Of a stretch of DNA of 64,000 nucleotides, positions 11,268-23,549 are shown in pieces. The position numbers and the translations under genes are program-made. The DNA comes from Zygnema circumcarinatum (taxonomy: Eukaryota; Streptophyta; Zygnematophyceae; Zygnematales; Zygnemataceae), in assembly GCA_037447605.1 (NCBI GenBank), contig CM074805.1, positions 1,321,446 through 1,385,445 of the forward strand, written 5' to 3'. The notes under the pieces were generated by a model, which was given only the letters and a program-made list of their open reading frames with translations, ran no database searches and had not been told where the DNA came from. Each line of letters opens with the position of its first letter. The first letter of the stretch is position 1.

Positions 11268-12509
11268 ATGGCGTAAGTTTCCGCATGGGGAGGTTAAGTT
11301 GAGCCTGAGATGGCAACGCAGAAGCCATCAGGGTTCGATGGCACGGATGTTATAATCGCTGGAACTTACGGCATGCCTCGCAGTTAGCGTGGATTGCTTT
11401 CTGATTTTGATGTCAGTACAAAAAATGTTTTTGTTTAAGATATGGTGTCTCTTTGTTTTCTGGATTTGGTCACACTTTGGCGTCAAACAGACTGGAATAA
11501 AACCTCGCCACTATCCTACTAAATGCGTTTTTTCGCTGATTTTTTTTTGCTTCAATCTGCAACTAGTTAGCACACTCGCAAGATGCTTACAGATGAGTCT
11601 TGTGATGTTAATTCAAAATTTTAGTTGAGCCATTTTCCATGACATATCTAAAGCTGTTTTTATTGTTCTGAAAAGGATACCTAACTGGCGCTGCTAGCAT
11701 AGTTTTCATGCTACTTGGCAGTCCATGCCAGATTTTTAAATTGTTAGACTTTCAAATTTATATGCTTATAGTGTTTTTTTTTGCTGAATTCATTTCGCAG
11801 AGTGAAGGCATACTGACGGCGCGATCTGACGATTTCAAATTCATTTTCTATAAGCAGTAATCTCATGTGCCATGTCACCGCAGAAGCTTGAAGTCAGGTG
11901 CCTGCTCCATAACTATTCCAGCAAGGGCAACATTCCATTTGATTGCAGAAAAAGGGGAAGGCTAGTCTTCTTGCTGCACAGAATAGTAGCCGTCTCTGAG
12001 TTTAGCTATAGTTTCACTACCTCAACTCTTGAAGAGGAGAGAGAGCAACCTATTTTTTTTGGAGGTCGTCATGGCCTTCATGAAACAGAACGGATTCCTT
12101 CTTTCTGCTTAAAAGCTATCTGACATTTCAGCATGTTCCATGCAGTTGTGCAGCCTGCGGCACGAGCTTGGGACTGAGCTCCAACGACTTGTGGCCAGAT
12201 GGCATGTTTTGGCAAAGGGGCACCCGAGGAGCCCTTTCCTTCAAGGAGACCCCAAAATCTCGGTTTCAAGTGAAAGAGGAGGTAAAGTGCGGGCCGTTTT
12301 GGGAGACGAGCAACTCTTGGGGTATCTCCCGTGCAATTACTACGTTGCAGTGCAGGCGGTGCTCTGCCCGGCTGGGAATGTGGGCAGCTGATGGGCCTCC
12401 CAGCAACCATGGCCACGCGGGGTTTGGGCCTGGTCAGTATGTGCATCGGGTAACGAGGTATTGCCTGAGGAAGAAAGCTATCAAGCTGCTTCCTGAAGGG
12501 GGGAGTTGA
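11268..12509 (+). CDS. small double-CxxC protein (putative zinc-binding)
   Basis: Exon 1 is only ATGGC (11268-11272) before a GTAAGT donor. Exon 2 (12146-12509) follows a CAG acceptor and finishes the Ala codon, giving 122 residues. Two CxxC knuckles at residues 3-6 and 71-74 are spaced like a zinc ribbon. Between them lie aromatic-rich segments such as DLWPDGMFWQRGTRGALSF and CGPFWETSNSWGISR, and the tail is basic. Such compact conserved-looking segments suggest an old plant protein of unknown role; I cannot name the family. Another acceptor at 12131 keeps the same downstream frame but needs an unidentified phase-0 exon. The 222-bp CATG minisatellite sits just upstream. The reverse strand is also open across 12078-12554, but lacks sensible splice sites. 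Confidence 0.65.
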
Positions 12510-13852
12510 GAAGTTGGTTGACGCCAAGTAGAACGATGAGTGCCATTTCTGCATGGATGAGGAGCCACGTGTATATACTTTCTTGTAGGGTTTTTTGAAG
12601 GGGGAGAGAAAGGATAGGTGCGGCCTGCTTTATTTCGGAAGGAGGGAAGGATATGGCATCTTATCGCCATGATTTGGTCGTCACGACGTAAAAGAGGGAA
12701 GGAAGAAAGCCCTCAGGGAGGTAGTTCCTGGTCAGAGGGACACACAACGTAATGTAAAGAGCCACTCGCTTGTACAGAGTTTGTAGTATTCCAATATCAT
12801 GAAACTTGCTATTCTTTGTGCGTTGGACTTTGAAAACTGCGTCAAGTAGCTTGTTTGTGATTGTCCATCTTTAGCGAAATCTGCTTCTTCGGAAGATGTT
12901 CCTAGTGGTTCGCATCAATTGTATTATCTGTGACCTCACAAGCCTGGATCCATCCGGCAATGTGGGCATCGTCTGTCATACTCGCCCAACTCAACACACA
13001 GATTAAAAACAAACACACCCACAGTTTTGTTGTATACTTATACAGCCCAAGTACATTAGCAGGTTCGTATGTTCATCCCTTGACACGCAAAGTTTTGAGG
13101 AAATCAATATGAACGACTTGAAAGACAAAAGTTCTACGGGGATGTATGTCACATGGAACCATGCATGTCACATGGAGCCATGCATGTCACATGGAGCCAT
13201 GCATGCCAGTCCCATGGAACCCCTCCCTCTTCTCGCCTGCCGGCCGGGCGTTTCCCATTTCCCAGGTCAAGGACTCAAGGCCCCCCAACGGCGACAACGA
13301 CCACCGTACTCGCCCGCCCTCAACGCGGACGGCCGCCGGCGCCACGCTGGCGCGCCAGGGCCCCTCCCCACGTGAGCGCAGCCAATCAGCGCGCGTGAGG
13401 ACGCCCTCCGGCCAATCCCAAGGTGCGATGGCGCCACGTGAGACACGGCGGACCAATGTGGCCTCCCTGTTCCCCCGCGTGACGTGGCCTTCTAGAACCT
13501 TTTGGACACTCCGTCCGAAGGCGTAACCGGCCGAGAGCTGTCCGCCAATCGTACCGTGCCACGTGGCACATGTGGCGGGCCTCCCCGAGCAGATGGTGGC
13601 AGTGCCCTGCAGAGTGGAGCCAGGAGAAGGAGAGGAAGAAAGAGCGGGAGGCTTGCAGTAGGAGGGTTGCAAGTCATAACCGGGGAGCTTTGAAATATTT
13701 GTAATTTGAAGGTTTCCCTTGGGATTAAAGTGAGAAGAGACACATTTTGCTGGAGCCGGTATACGCGGTGGTTCCCGTTTCGGCATTTTTTGAATATTTG
13801 TTTGGCAGTTGTCGAACAGTAGTAGCAGTGAAGGTTTGCGAAGAAGAGTGCG
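12510..13852 (+). promoter_or_regulatory. intergenic region / calnexin promoter
   Basis: The left part is the 3' end of the CxxC gene. The right part (13140-13850) is the upstream region of calnexin. It holds a 3 x 19-bp CATG-rich minisatellite (13146-13202), CACGTG boxes near 13370, 13434 and 13560, and several CCAAT cores (AGCCAATCAG, GGCCAATCCC, GACCAATGTG) between 13380 and 13460. A promoter of a stress-responsive ER chaperone is expected to look like this, but no ERSE element was confirmed. No coding exon was seen. Confidence 0.5.
13146..13202 (+). repeat. 19-bp tandem repeat, 3 units
   Basis: Three units at 13146-13164, 13165-13183 and 13184-13202 share the core ATGTCACATGGAGCCATGC with one or two substitutions. 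The repeat lies about 650 bp upstream of the calnexin start. Confidence 0.95.
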
Positions 13853-16800
13853 ATGTCACTGCGTGGCTTACTCGGTTTGCTGGCATCTCTGTATGTGATT
13901 GGAAAATGCACGCCTGGAGTGGCTGCAGAGAAGGTAAGGCGAGCAAATCGAGGCGTATCTGCTCAAGTTTTATGAGAAAGTATCAGAAATGTAATGTGAA
14001 ATGTCCGGGGAAATCTGAAGCGATCGGTGACATTTTAACTGACTATGGAACATCTGTCCCTACTGAGGGAGGTCTAATCTTCAAGCTCAGTATAGCATTT
14101 GTTTGGGCAGATCATTTAGACGAGAACATAGATTCATAGATTCTAGACTCATAGAGCCTCGCTTTCTTGTTACATTCGCAGATTGTTTTCTATGAATCAT
14201 TCACAGAGCACTTCTCAGATGGTGATCGCTGGGTTGTTTCCCAGAGCGCTGATTACGGAGGTGTGTGACCCTCCAAACTGCAAATATTTTTCTTGCCTTG
14301 TGATCCGCTTTTGCTTTTCGAATTTCTTCAGTACTTAGTAGTTGCTAGTTTTCGGTGTAGCGTTCTTCGATTACCTGGTCCTGCCCTCGCACAAGGCATG
14401 AACAAGTCCAACAAGTAACGGGTACCATCTATTGGATAAAGAGTCATGCAAGGAGAAGAGTCATATAGAATTAATGCCTGGTCTGCATTTTGCGCTGCTA
14501 CTTTGCGTTAGGAATGTCTTAAGGTCGGCACTGCACTTGCTTTTACCTTCAGTATTGTTATGTGAGTGATCTGTGTTAAAGCATGTATTGCTTCCGCAAG
14601 AGTAAAAATCCTTTATGCGACTGTTTCTTTCTTTCTTCTCCTTTTTGAAACTCAATTATTTCTGAACGCTGCCAGGAGGCTGCTGTCATAAATTCTGCAA
14701 TGTAGATCCCTTTTTGTCATGATTTAGCAAGTAGGACTGCTTTATCAAAGCAGTTATGGAGTTTCTGCACCTTTTCACAGCTAAGCACACAGCAATCAGT
14801 GTGCTTGTTTGAGCATACATAATTGAACGAGGTAGGGGCAGCTGATTCGAATACACTGGCGTGAATGCTTGTTAGTTTTGTGAAAACCTCAATGTTTCAT
14901 ATGCACACCTGGAGTATCAGAAGTGACTATTGAAGTGTCTGGTTACCTTCTTCGCAGCTTGTGCCGAGTTGCTTATATATATATTTGAAGTCTAATATGA
15001 AAGCGTAGGGTGAGCACGTCGGTCAGAGCAGCATGTAAAGGAGTATGATACTTCGTACCTAAATCATTGTTCCTATAATTTTCGCAGGTGAGTGGAAGCA
15101 TGAGGCAGCGGAAGGCACTGGTGATTATGGCCTCCTTGTTAGCCAGAAGGCTAAGAAATATGGGATTGCAGCCGCTCTTCCGGAGGCAGTGGATCCAAAG
15201 GAGGGCACAGTTGTGCTACAGTACGACCTGAGGCTTCAAAATGGGATTGAATGTGGAGGAGCTTATTTGAAGTTTCTCATGCCACAGGTGAGGCGAACTC
15301 TGGCTCTTGTTATGATAAATGTTGAAGGCTTGGCCCTTGAGAGGCAGAGCAATTCTAGCTCTATGGCTTGCTCTAGCTCGTTTGCAGGCTCATTCCTGCA
15401 GTTTCTGGCGATATAGATTGTTTTATCATCGAAGGTGTTTGCTGTCACAATTGTCAGACTAGCAATTTTTGTTGTTTTTCTTATCACGTTGGTTAAGAAG
15501 CGCGCATAAGTAGTGCAGGCGGCATTGAACTGTGTTTGAAGCAGCGCTGTTCCCTTCAAGCGCCTCCTCCGTATGTGTTTTTAGGTTTAGCTCTTCTATT
15601 CAGACTCCATCTCCTCAGAACTTCTTGTTGTTTTGTTGTGTTCAGGAGGCTGGATGGACCCCTAGCCTGTTCAAGGACGATTCACCGTATTCAGTGATGT
15701 TTGGACCGGACAAATGTGGGTCCACCAATAAGGTCCACTTCATTTTTCGACACAAGAATCCAAAAACCGGGAGTTATGTCGAACATCATCTGAAGAGTCC
15801 TCCCTTCCCAGTCAATGACAAATTCAGCCACGTGTATTCGGCAGTCATTTACCCCAATAATACACTCAAGATTCTTATTGATGGAGAAGAGAAAAAAACT
15901 GCAAATCTTCTATCTAATGACTTCGAACCACCAGTGTTGCCCTCAAAGACGATCCCTGATCCAGATGACAAAAAACCAGAAGACTGGTGGGTCTTGAATT
16001 TTGACCCCAAATTTGATGGCTGTTTGCGTCGCTTATTGGCTTTGAGCATTAAGCTGTACGCTGACCTATGCAAGTGCTGAATATTGCGATGGCCAGGGCG
16101 GTCAGTACGGATACGGCCAGTACGGTAGTATACTGTATGTAGTGATTTGTTCAAGTTGTTTAGTAATGACTTACCCGGTTGCGTTCTTCCGCAATTCAGG
16201 GATGAAAGAGCAAAAATTCCTGATCCTGAGGCAAAGAAACCTGACGACTGGGATGAGGATGCTCCTAAGTTGATCGAGGACATGGATGCCAAGAAGCCTG
16301 AGGGCTGGCTGGATGACGAGCCTGCAGAGGTGATTATCCTCTACACGGCTAAACGCGCGGTTGCCACAGGGTACTACTGGAATGCCTACTGGAATGCGTT
16401 TCTGGAGGTCGTTTTGTCTGTTTATGGTAGTCCCTAATTGTGGATTGTTTGTGTTTCTTGGTTCGGCAGGTTGATGATCCCGAGGCCACCAAGCCTGAAG
16501 ACTGGGATGAGGACGAAGATGGGGAGTGGGAGCCTTCGAAGATTGCTAATCCTAAGTGTAAGGAAGCCCCTGGATGCGGAGAGTGGAAGAGGCCCACAAA
16601 GAAGAATCCTGCTTACAAGGGCAAGTGGAGTGCACCTCTTATCGATAATCCTGCGTACAAGGGCATATGGAAGCCAAGGGATATTCCTAACCCAGAATAC
16701 TTTGAGCTGGAACGGCCGAACTTGGAGCCGGTGGCTGCTGTCGGCATTGAGATTTGGACAATGACTGTAAGTGAAGCAAAAGAGTATCTTAACATATATA

Positions 16801-19067
16801 CAATGCGTACATGCGCGAATTCTGCAGAAGTTTTAAGTTAAAAAAACTGGCGTCCCGCCCGCATGATTATATATAACAAATGGAAAGCGAAGTGCTCATG
16901 TCGAGGCTAACTACTGAAATATGTCCTTGGCAAGACAAATATGGCCCTAGTGGCTTGTAGAAAGCCACCTTGAGGTGATAACGGGTTTGGAAGATTCTAG
17001 TAGTTTGCGCTAATATATAGATATGTGACTGGTCCTCTGGAGTAGTAGGCATATCGGCTCTAAAGACATGCATGCTTACCCAGTTCAGTTTGCGTTGGAA
17101 AAGGAAGGGATTATTTAGTTATTAACTCCAGACCTGGATTATTTGAAGCGACATTGTAACTGCTAGGTATTGTAGACACGAGAATATGACCATTAATGGG
17201 TACTGTTTAGTACTGTTCCAGTGTCAGCTTGGCATCTGGACACTTATACCCGGGTGTCGTTTAGCATGAGAAATTGCTCCCAGACTGGTCCCTGGAATCT
17301 GGCTGTTTGCGTTTCTTCGGACTCAGTCATTGAAATGAACGACAGCATTCAGGATTTGGTTAAGTGCTGTGAGGCAAAGTAATTATCCTTAGAACTTAGG
17401 TCTGAATTATGTTTACCCTAATGGCTTGCAATGGAAACGAGAATGTCTCCTCGCAACCTGTTTCAAAAGATTTCAAGATCTATTTTGTTGTCTGAACAAA
17501 CGCTGTGTGTCCTTGTTTCAGGATGGAATCATGTTCGACAACATCTTAGTTACACATGACGAAGAAGCAGCCAAGGAGTACAGGGACACAACTTGGAAAG
17601 TGAAGTTTGACAAGGAGAAGGAGATTCAGAAACTACAGGATAAGGAGGAGGAGAAGGAGAAAAAGAAGAGCAAGAGCAAGCCAGCATCGGAGAAGGGTTT
17701 CAAGGTAGGGAAGTCACCAAGGACGTCTGGTTTGGTAACATCATGACTGATTGCCATCAAAGGTATTTCGTGCTGTAATTTTTTGCAGAGATAAGTCTAG
17801 CACCCCATGTTTGTATGGTGTCGTCTATTGCAAGGTGAAAAGAAAGCGATGCCTGTTAAGCATAAGCTGCACGCCTCAAGATATAAAACGATTGTAAGCC
17901 TTGAAAGTAAACCTTTAAGAAAGTGAAATCGGAGTTGTAGTTTATTTTTGGTTCTAGCTAAACACTGCGAGTTGTTCAGAGTCAGACAGACTGGGAACCC
18001 CAGTGTATTCAGTATTATAAGACCGCTTTGCTGTATCTACGGTTTGTACCTCGTCCTCTGCTTCGTGTTTGTCGTTTTAAGGTGAAGTTCACAAGAACCT
18101 GTGGAAGCGTGTGAGTATTGACTTTGGGGGTTTCTGCTGGAACACTTCTTCAGGAGCAAGTGTTTGACAATCTCCACAAGATTGCTGTACTTCCGACCCT
18201 AAAGCCAGTGAAGAAGTACATTGTGGTATGGTCAAGGGCTCCCCTGTTTGCTTATGGGGGTGGGATCTGTATCATTTAAGAATTAGCACTTGCCTTTGTC
18301 AGACGAATGTCTCCCATTTTATTGGAGAGGCAATGGCGGCCGAAGCTTCGTTTAGGAATTGTGAGGGAAGGTTACGCTCTGTGATGAAGTGCATTGTAAC
18401 TATCCCTGAAGCAAGTGCCAAAAACACTGGTGGTGCAGAGCGCCTTGGATTTTCTGGAGAGTAAAGATGAGTACGCGTATTCGTTCATTGCTCTCCTATT
18501 CGCTCTTATAGTGGCAACGATCTATTGCCTTCTCCCTGCAAAGAAGAGGAAACCCCGCACGGTAAGGACCGAACTCCCTGCTTTGCTCCCCCTGCTGTAT
18601 GATACCCTGCAGTGGAAGAGTAGTCTTACCCCAACTGGCTCAGGTAGTTTGGAAATTAGTTTCTCAGTTGTTTATAATATGGTATATATTGGTTCCTCGA
18701 AGCCGCTGAAGTAAAAACTTGCACGATAGGATGGCCGATTGTTTTGCGGTGAAACCGATGGGCTGCTGATCTGCCGCACGTTTTGGAAAAGTTTCGGGAA
18801 CTTGACAAATTCACATGTGTCTGCATGCTGTGTTGTATGCAGGTGACAATGGAGCAAGCTAAGAAAGAGGATATCTCGAGCCCCGACGATGCACCAGGAG
18901 AGACTGGTGCCAAGGCTGAGGGAGAGGAGGCAAAGGAAGCAGTTGAGAGCACAGAACAGGAGGAGGCTGTGACTGAGAGTACCCCAAGTGAGCCTCCTGC
19001 TGATGCAAGCGGGGAGATCCAGGGAGAGGGCGTGCCTGTGAAGCGCCGGGTGCGGCGAGAAACGTAG
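13853..19067 (+). CDS. CNX: calnexin (ER membrane lectin chaperone)
   Basis: Ten exons (13853-13933, 14182-14260, 15088-15287, 15646-15986, 16200-16329, 16470-16766, 17522-17704, 18154-18225, 18412-18561, 18843-19067) join in frame to 585 residues. A signal peptide [18 protein letters not shown] is followed by the lectin domain ([35 protein letters not shown]). Next is the proline-rich P-domain arm, with [27 protein letters not shown] and [20 protein letters not shown] single membrane helix, [18 protein letters not shown], lies near residues 484-503. The cytosolic tail of about 80 residues is acidic and ends in basic KRRVRRET. It binds monoglucosylated N-glycans and retains folding glycoproteins in the ER. 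Length fits plant calnexins (530-600). Intron 7 contains a possible microexon that I did not use. Confidence 0.95.
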
Positions 19068-20852
19068 ACCATTTAGCGGATGGATGTAGGGTCAGTGCAG
19101 GAGGGAAATGCAGGCGTTATCTCTTTAGACGGAAAGCTCATCTTTGCTGTATTGTGGCACCATGTTTCTTGTCTCAGATGCAATACGTTAGGAGTGTACT
19201 CTGGTGTGGCGCGCAAACCCAATAGAGAATGTAGAGCTGTGAGAGTAGGAGTCAGGGGACCAAAAGTAGGAGCGAGGCTACATTACCGCCCTCGACCTTG
19301 CCAGCTGTAACTCCGGTTTCTGAACGTTTGTCCTTCGATTTTCGAATTCAAGAGCGGATGAGTTTAGAGAGGAAAGAAAGAAATGGAAGGGTGGGGAGGG
19401 ATGCATGCTCTATTTATGAATACTTATCCCGTTTATGGATGATTTACCTCTATTCCACCGTGGGACACCATCTGCTTCACACCTTGTCTAGTTCATTAAT
19501 GAGACAATGTCTTCTTCTGCCACATCCTTCTCCCTTCTTCTGAAATCAAAAGAGGGGAATCGAAGGGAATGGCGAGGGAATTGATCTCATGCTGGCGATG
19601 CCGTCAGAGGTACATGGACAAGAACAACATACGGAACCACGAGGAGGGTCACAGAAGGACCTGAGGACGGAGTACGGGCTGTAAGCGGACCTCGCATGAC
19701 CCGGGAAGACATCTGATGGGCCACACCTGACGCCCCACCTGGAAACGCCAGTCCCTTGTCGTTTTTCGCGGTAGCCGTACACCTGCCGCGCGGCGGCACG
19801 TCTCCTGGACGCGAGCGCCTTTCGCACAGGCCGGCGGTTCAGCGGGACGGACTGACCCTCGCGGTCCCATTCCGCGAAACGGGAGTGGACTCTAACCGGA
19901 CGTTCGGTAGAATCCCGTTCCGCGGAACGGAGCACGGAACGCTGCCGGGCCGTTGCCCGCTCTTTGGCACCGACCGTTCAGCGGGACCGGCGGACACTCG
20001 CGGTCCCGTTCCGCGGAATGGGCCAACGGCGCATTTGGCGGTTTGTTGGCGGCGCCTTTCCAGCCTTCGAGGAACCCAGGGCTGGACTGTACGGAATTAC
20101 AAATTGTAATTATTTATTTTGTTTTTATTTCAGTCGTCCTGCTCTATCCTTCACCGTGATTGGCTGCCGGCATTTATTTTATTTCGGAAGTTGGCTGGAG
20201 ACAAAAAATGACCGCACGCGTGGGACAGGTACAGGTGCGGCGGTTTTCGTACGAATTCGTACCAGCACTTGAAGGTTGAACCGGACCGTACCTTTTTGTA
20301 CGTTTCAGTCCACGCGGCGACCACTCCGCATCTGTCGCACGCCACGTCATGGGAAGCAATTTTTAGAACAAAATTCTCTCCACTTGCAATTAGGGCAAGC
20401 GTGACGGGATCTGATTCGCCAGAAATAGCGCTCGCCGCCTGAATCTTTGAAACGGAGAAAAGGTCAAAGGGGACGGATTCTGAGAACTGTGACATAGACC
20501 GTGAACTAAATAGTGCAGCCGACGTTTGCAGCTCTCAGTTGCTCTCTCTCCCTCCCACTCCCTTCTTTTCTTCCTCTCTCCCTCCCTCCCTCCCTCCATC
20601 CCTCCCGCACCTTTTCCCAGTCCCTCTTGCTCTCTTTCTTACAGCGCCTCCCGTCTCCTGTAACCCTAGCTCACCCCGAGCGCAATTTCGCAATGCATTC
20701 AGCTTCCCTTCCGACCCGACCACTCCTCACCTGCGCAATCAATCCATGGCTGCCAAAACCTTAACCTCAAGCCAATCTGGACGCTTCCTTTCTGAACGAT
20801 CCTGTCTCGACAGCCCTCCAAACACTAATTTTGCGCCCTTCCCCTCCCTACC
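19068..20852 (+). promoter_or_regulatory. intergenic region upstream of the PC-esterase fusion gene
   Basis: After the calnexin 3' end this stretch carries three related copies of a GTTCCGCGGAAC-type palindrome (19837-20022), CGTAC motifs near 20250 and 20296, and a CT-rich tract at 20537-20640 that is probably promoter or 5' UTR. No exon is recognisable. Confidence 0.45.
19837..20022. repeat. repeated GTTCCGCGGAAC palindrome element
   Basis: A perfect 16-base palindrome, CCGTTCCGCGGAACGG, sits at 19915-19930. Flanking it, two copies of a roughly 47-bp segment (19837-19883 and 19976-20022) begin GTTCAGCGGGAC and end in imperfect versions of the same palindrome. The offset between the two copies is 139 bp. 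Confidence 0.85.
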
Positions 20853-23503
20853 ATGTCCGCCGCTCTCTCCGCCTTGCTGGCTCTCTGCTTCTTGGCAGCC
20901 TCCAGCGCCGAACAGGCGCAGGTCATCATTCCCGGCATCCCGGGGTCGCAAGTACAAACTGTGAAGGGCGCAGAGCTGCTCAGAGGGACCCTCGCCTGCT
21001 TTGCCAAGAGAGGGAAGTGGGAGCGCAATGAGCGCCTCAAGTCAATAGCATGGATCCGTGAGCAGTATGGGAGGGAGACGCAGTGCGATCGGGAGAATAA
21101 GATGTTTGGACCGGAGCAGATAAATGGAATGGGGGACGGGCAGTCCAAGGTGTTGGAGGACATGAAGTGGAAGTGGTCCATGAACAAGTGTCCGTGGGAG
21201 GATCTGCATTATGCAGGTTTCTGCAGGTAAATGAGCGAGGTTTGAAGTAAAGGAGGGTGGGCAGTATGAGTCTTTGTCGTATTTGAGCGGCGGAGGAAAT
21301 CAGGAATACATGTGAGCCGATCATCATGGAGATCGTTTCTTTTGTTTTTTTTCTCAAGATTGGCACGATTATGCAGGGAGAGCGAATAAATAATGGGAGA
21401 GAGAGGAGGGGATTGAGAGGGTGGAGGGAAGGTGTTTAAGCTGTACCCGCTGCATCAACCTTTCCTAAAAACAAATTATGTTCCGTTTGATACATTCCAG
21501 TAAATAAAGAGCAATCTATCACTTAACATTCCTTGACATTATTGATAATGCCAAATTTTATTCGAATGCTTTAAGGCGAGCGACTTGAACTCTTCGCCGA
21601 CGCATTTTAGCACTAGTCCACCGATCTCGAACAGGTTCTTGTCGGGTGGTTTTTATTTCCCCGTCAATTTATGAGGATTAAGAAAGCTGTCTGACTTAGT
21701 TTCTCGTCGAGGACTCAGATTAGTTTCCCCTTTTCCTTCAACTGAAGTTTAATCTCCGCTTTTCTTCATTAATTGAAGCCTCTTCAACTTTGAAATATAA
21801 TGACGAGCATTATGACATTCCTATCCTCCCTTCCTATTCGTCTGAATGCCTTCACGAACCTCATAACTTGGAGTCTGCTGTTATCAGCAGTCCTCGTCAC
21901 TCATGTACTTCTGCTTAGTCAAAGTGCTTAAGCTGGAATTCTGCCGCTGAATCTTTTGGCAAGGATCAGATGGACTATTCGTACTTCTTGCAAACAAGTC
22001 GTATGTTATTCCTCCTCTCTTTGTTGAATCCACAGGCAGAAAAGTAACTTTTCAAGTGCACTAGGTGTCGCACATGCATTGCTCTTCCTGTTACGACTAA
22101 CACTTCAACATACGAAGGGTCTTTTGAAATTGACTGAGATACACTTGCCTGGAGGCTAGCTTCTGCATATGACTAAAATAGTTGAAACGCCAAAAACCTG
22201 GAGGGAGGTCCTCTGACGAAGTGATGGTGATCATCACGCGTGTCTATGGAGAGAGCCATATTCTAAGGAGACATATCCTACTCTGAGGTTCTTGCTATTT
22301 TGCTCCATTACTTAGTAAAATAGTCCCCAAGACGGAGTCTTTCGTCCAGATGTATCAACAAAGGACCTCTTGGTCTGACTTATTGTACTGCAGCGGAGGG
22401 AATGCCACTTGTATTGGTTTCAAGTAGCGGGATATAACGTTGGTTCGTAGTTGGCGCAACGCAGAAGCAAAGTTCAATGTTCTTGCTTTCATTCCGTGCT
22501 TGGCCTATCGCCAGCATAAGCATATAGAAAGCGGATCAACCGTAGCAAGCTTTTGTGCGTAGTATAATGTTTCTGTGGTTTTGTAGAGTCACATTCTCCC
22601 CCCCTCGGCCAGGCTTTCTGACCACTTTGCTGGTGCTGCGCAGGACAATGTGGGGAGCATATGGAAAGAAAGCGAGCATTCTCATAGTGGGAGACGAGCT
22701 GTCGTGGGGAATGGAACGTCGCTTTTTTTACAACTTGGTGGCTACAGGGCCCAGTGAGAAATTCTGCTGCCTTCGTTCCCAGAAGTGCTGCTCTTACTTC
22801 ATTTGTCAATAATCCAGAACTTCCAAAAGCTCAAATTCAAGAGACCCAACAAGCCCGTTTCACTGCTCTGTTCTCTCTCATTGTAATTAGCTCATATCGA
22901 GAGGACCAGGGTTTCAGAAGTTGAACCGCCTTGAAGAAAATCTCAATACAGGATTGCTAAGTGCCGGCCCAAATGACGAAACTGTTGTGGCCGAATTCCG
23001 CCTCTGAATAAAATGACAGCGTACATGAACGTGTTTATATGTCCGTTTCCATTTGGAACGTGCAGGCAAGCCTGTTGTTGTCAACCTTTTCCCTGATGGA
23101 TGCTTTTCATGGGACAGAGGCCAAGAGAGAAAATTTTGCTCCGGAAATCGGTACTGTCAAGACATTTTGGGAGGAGACTCGGTTGCCGTACGATTTATTC
23201 TAAGCCGTAACCTCTCCCTCGCTCGCACTTCCGACCTCCAAAATGGTGTTCCATGGATTCAGGCTCTCTCGTTTTGGAGGCCCACAGTGCTGGTCTTCAC
23301 CCACACGGAAACTGGATTGAGCAAAATGCAATTTGAGGAGAATATTCTGAGTGTGTACCAATGGGTGAAGAAGCACTATCCGAGGACACTTGTAATCTAC
23401 CGGGCAAACACATTAGGTAAGAGATTCTCCCCTCTGTGGCAGACACCAGAATGTGTGTCACCGAATGTGTTGGTCACCGAATTCAGTCGAATATGTATAT
23501 ATA

Positions 23504-23549
<46 letters not shown>

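Noticed and set aside
10869-11276. 135-codon open frame over the 32-bp minisatellite
   Set aside because: It is made of repeat units read in rotating frames; the period is not a multiple of three and no domain is present.
12078-12554. 158-codon minus-strand open frame
   Set aside because: Shadow of the CxxC protein exon, which has matching splice sites and conserved-looking motifs.
18081-18113. Possible calnexin microexon (VHKNLWKR)
   Set aside because: Needs a phase-1 upstream exon, whereas the neighbouring exons join cleanly in phase 0 without it.
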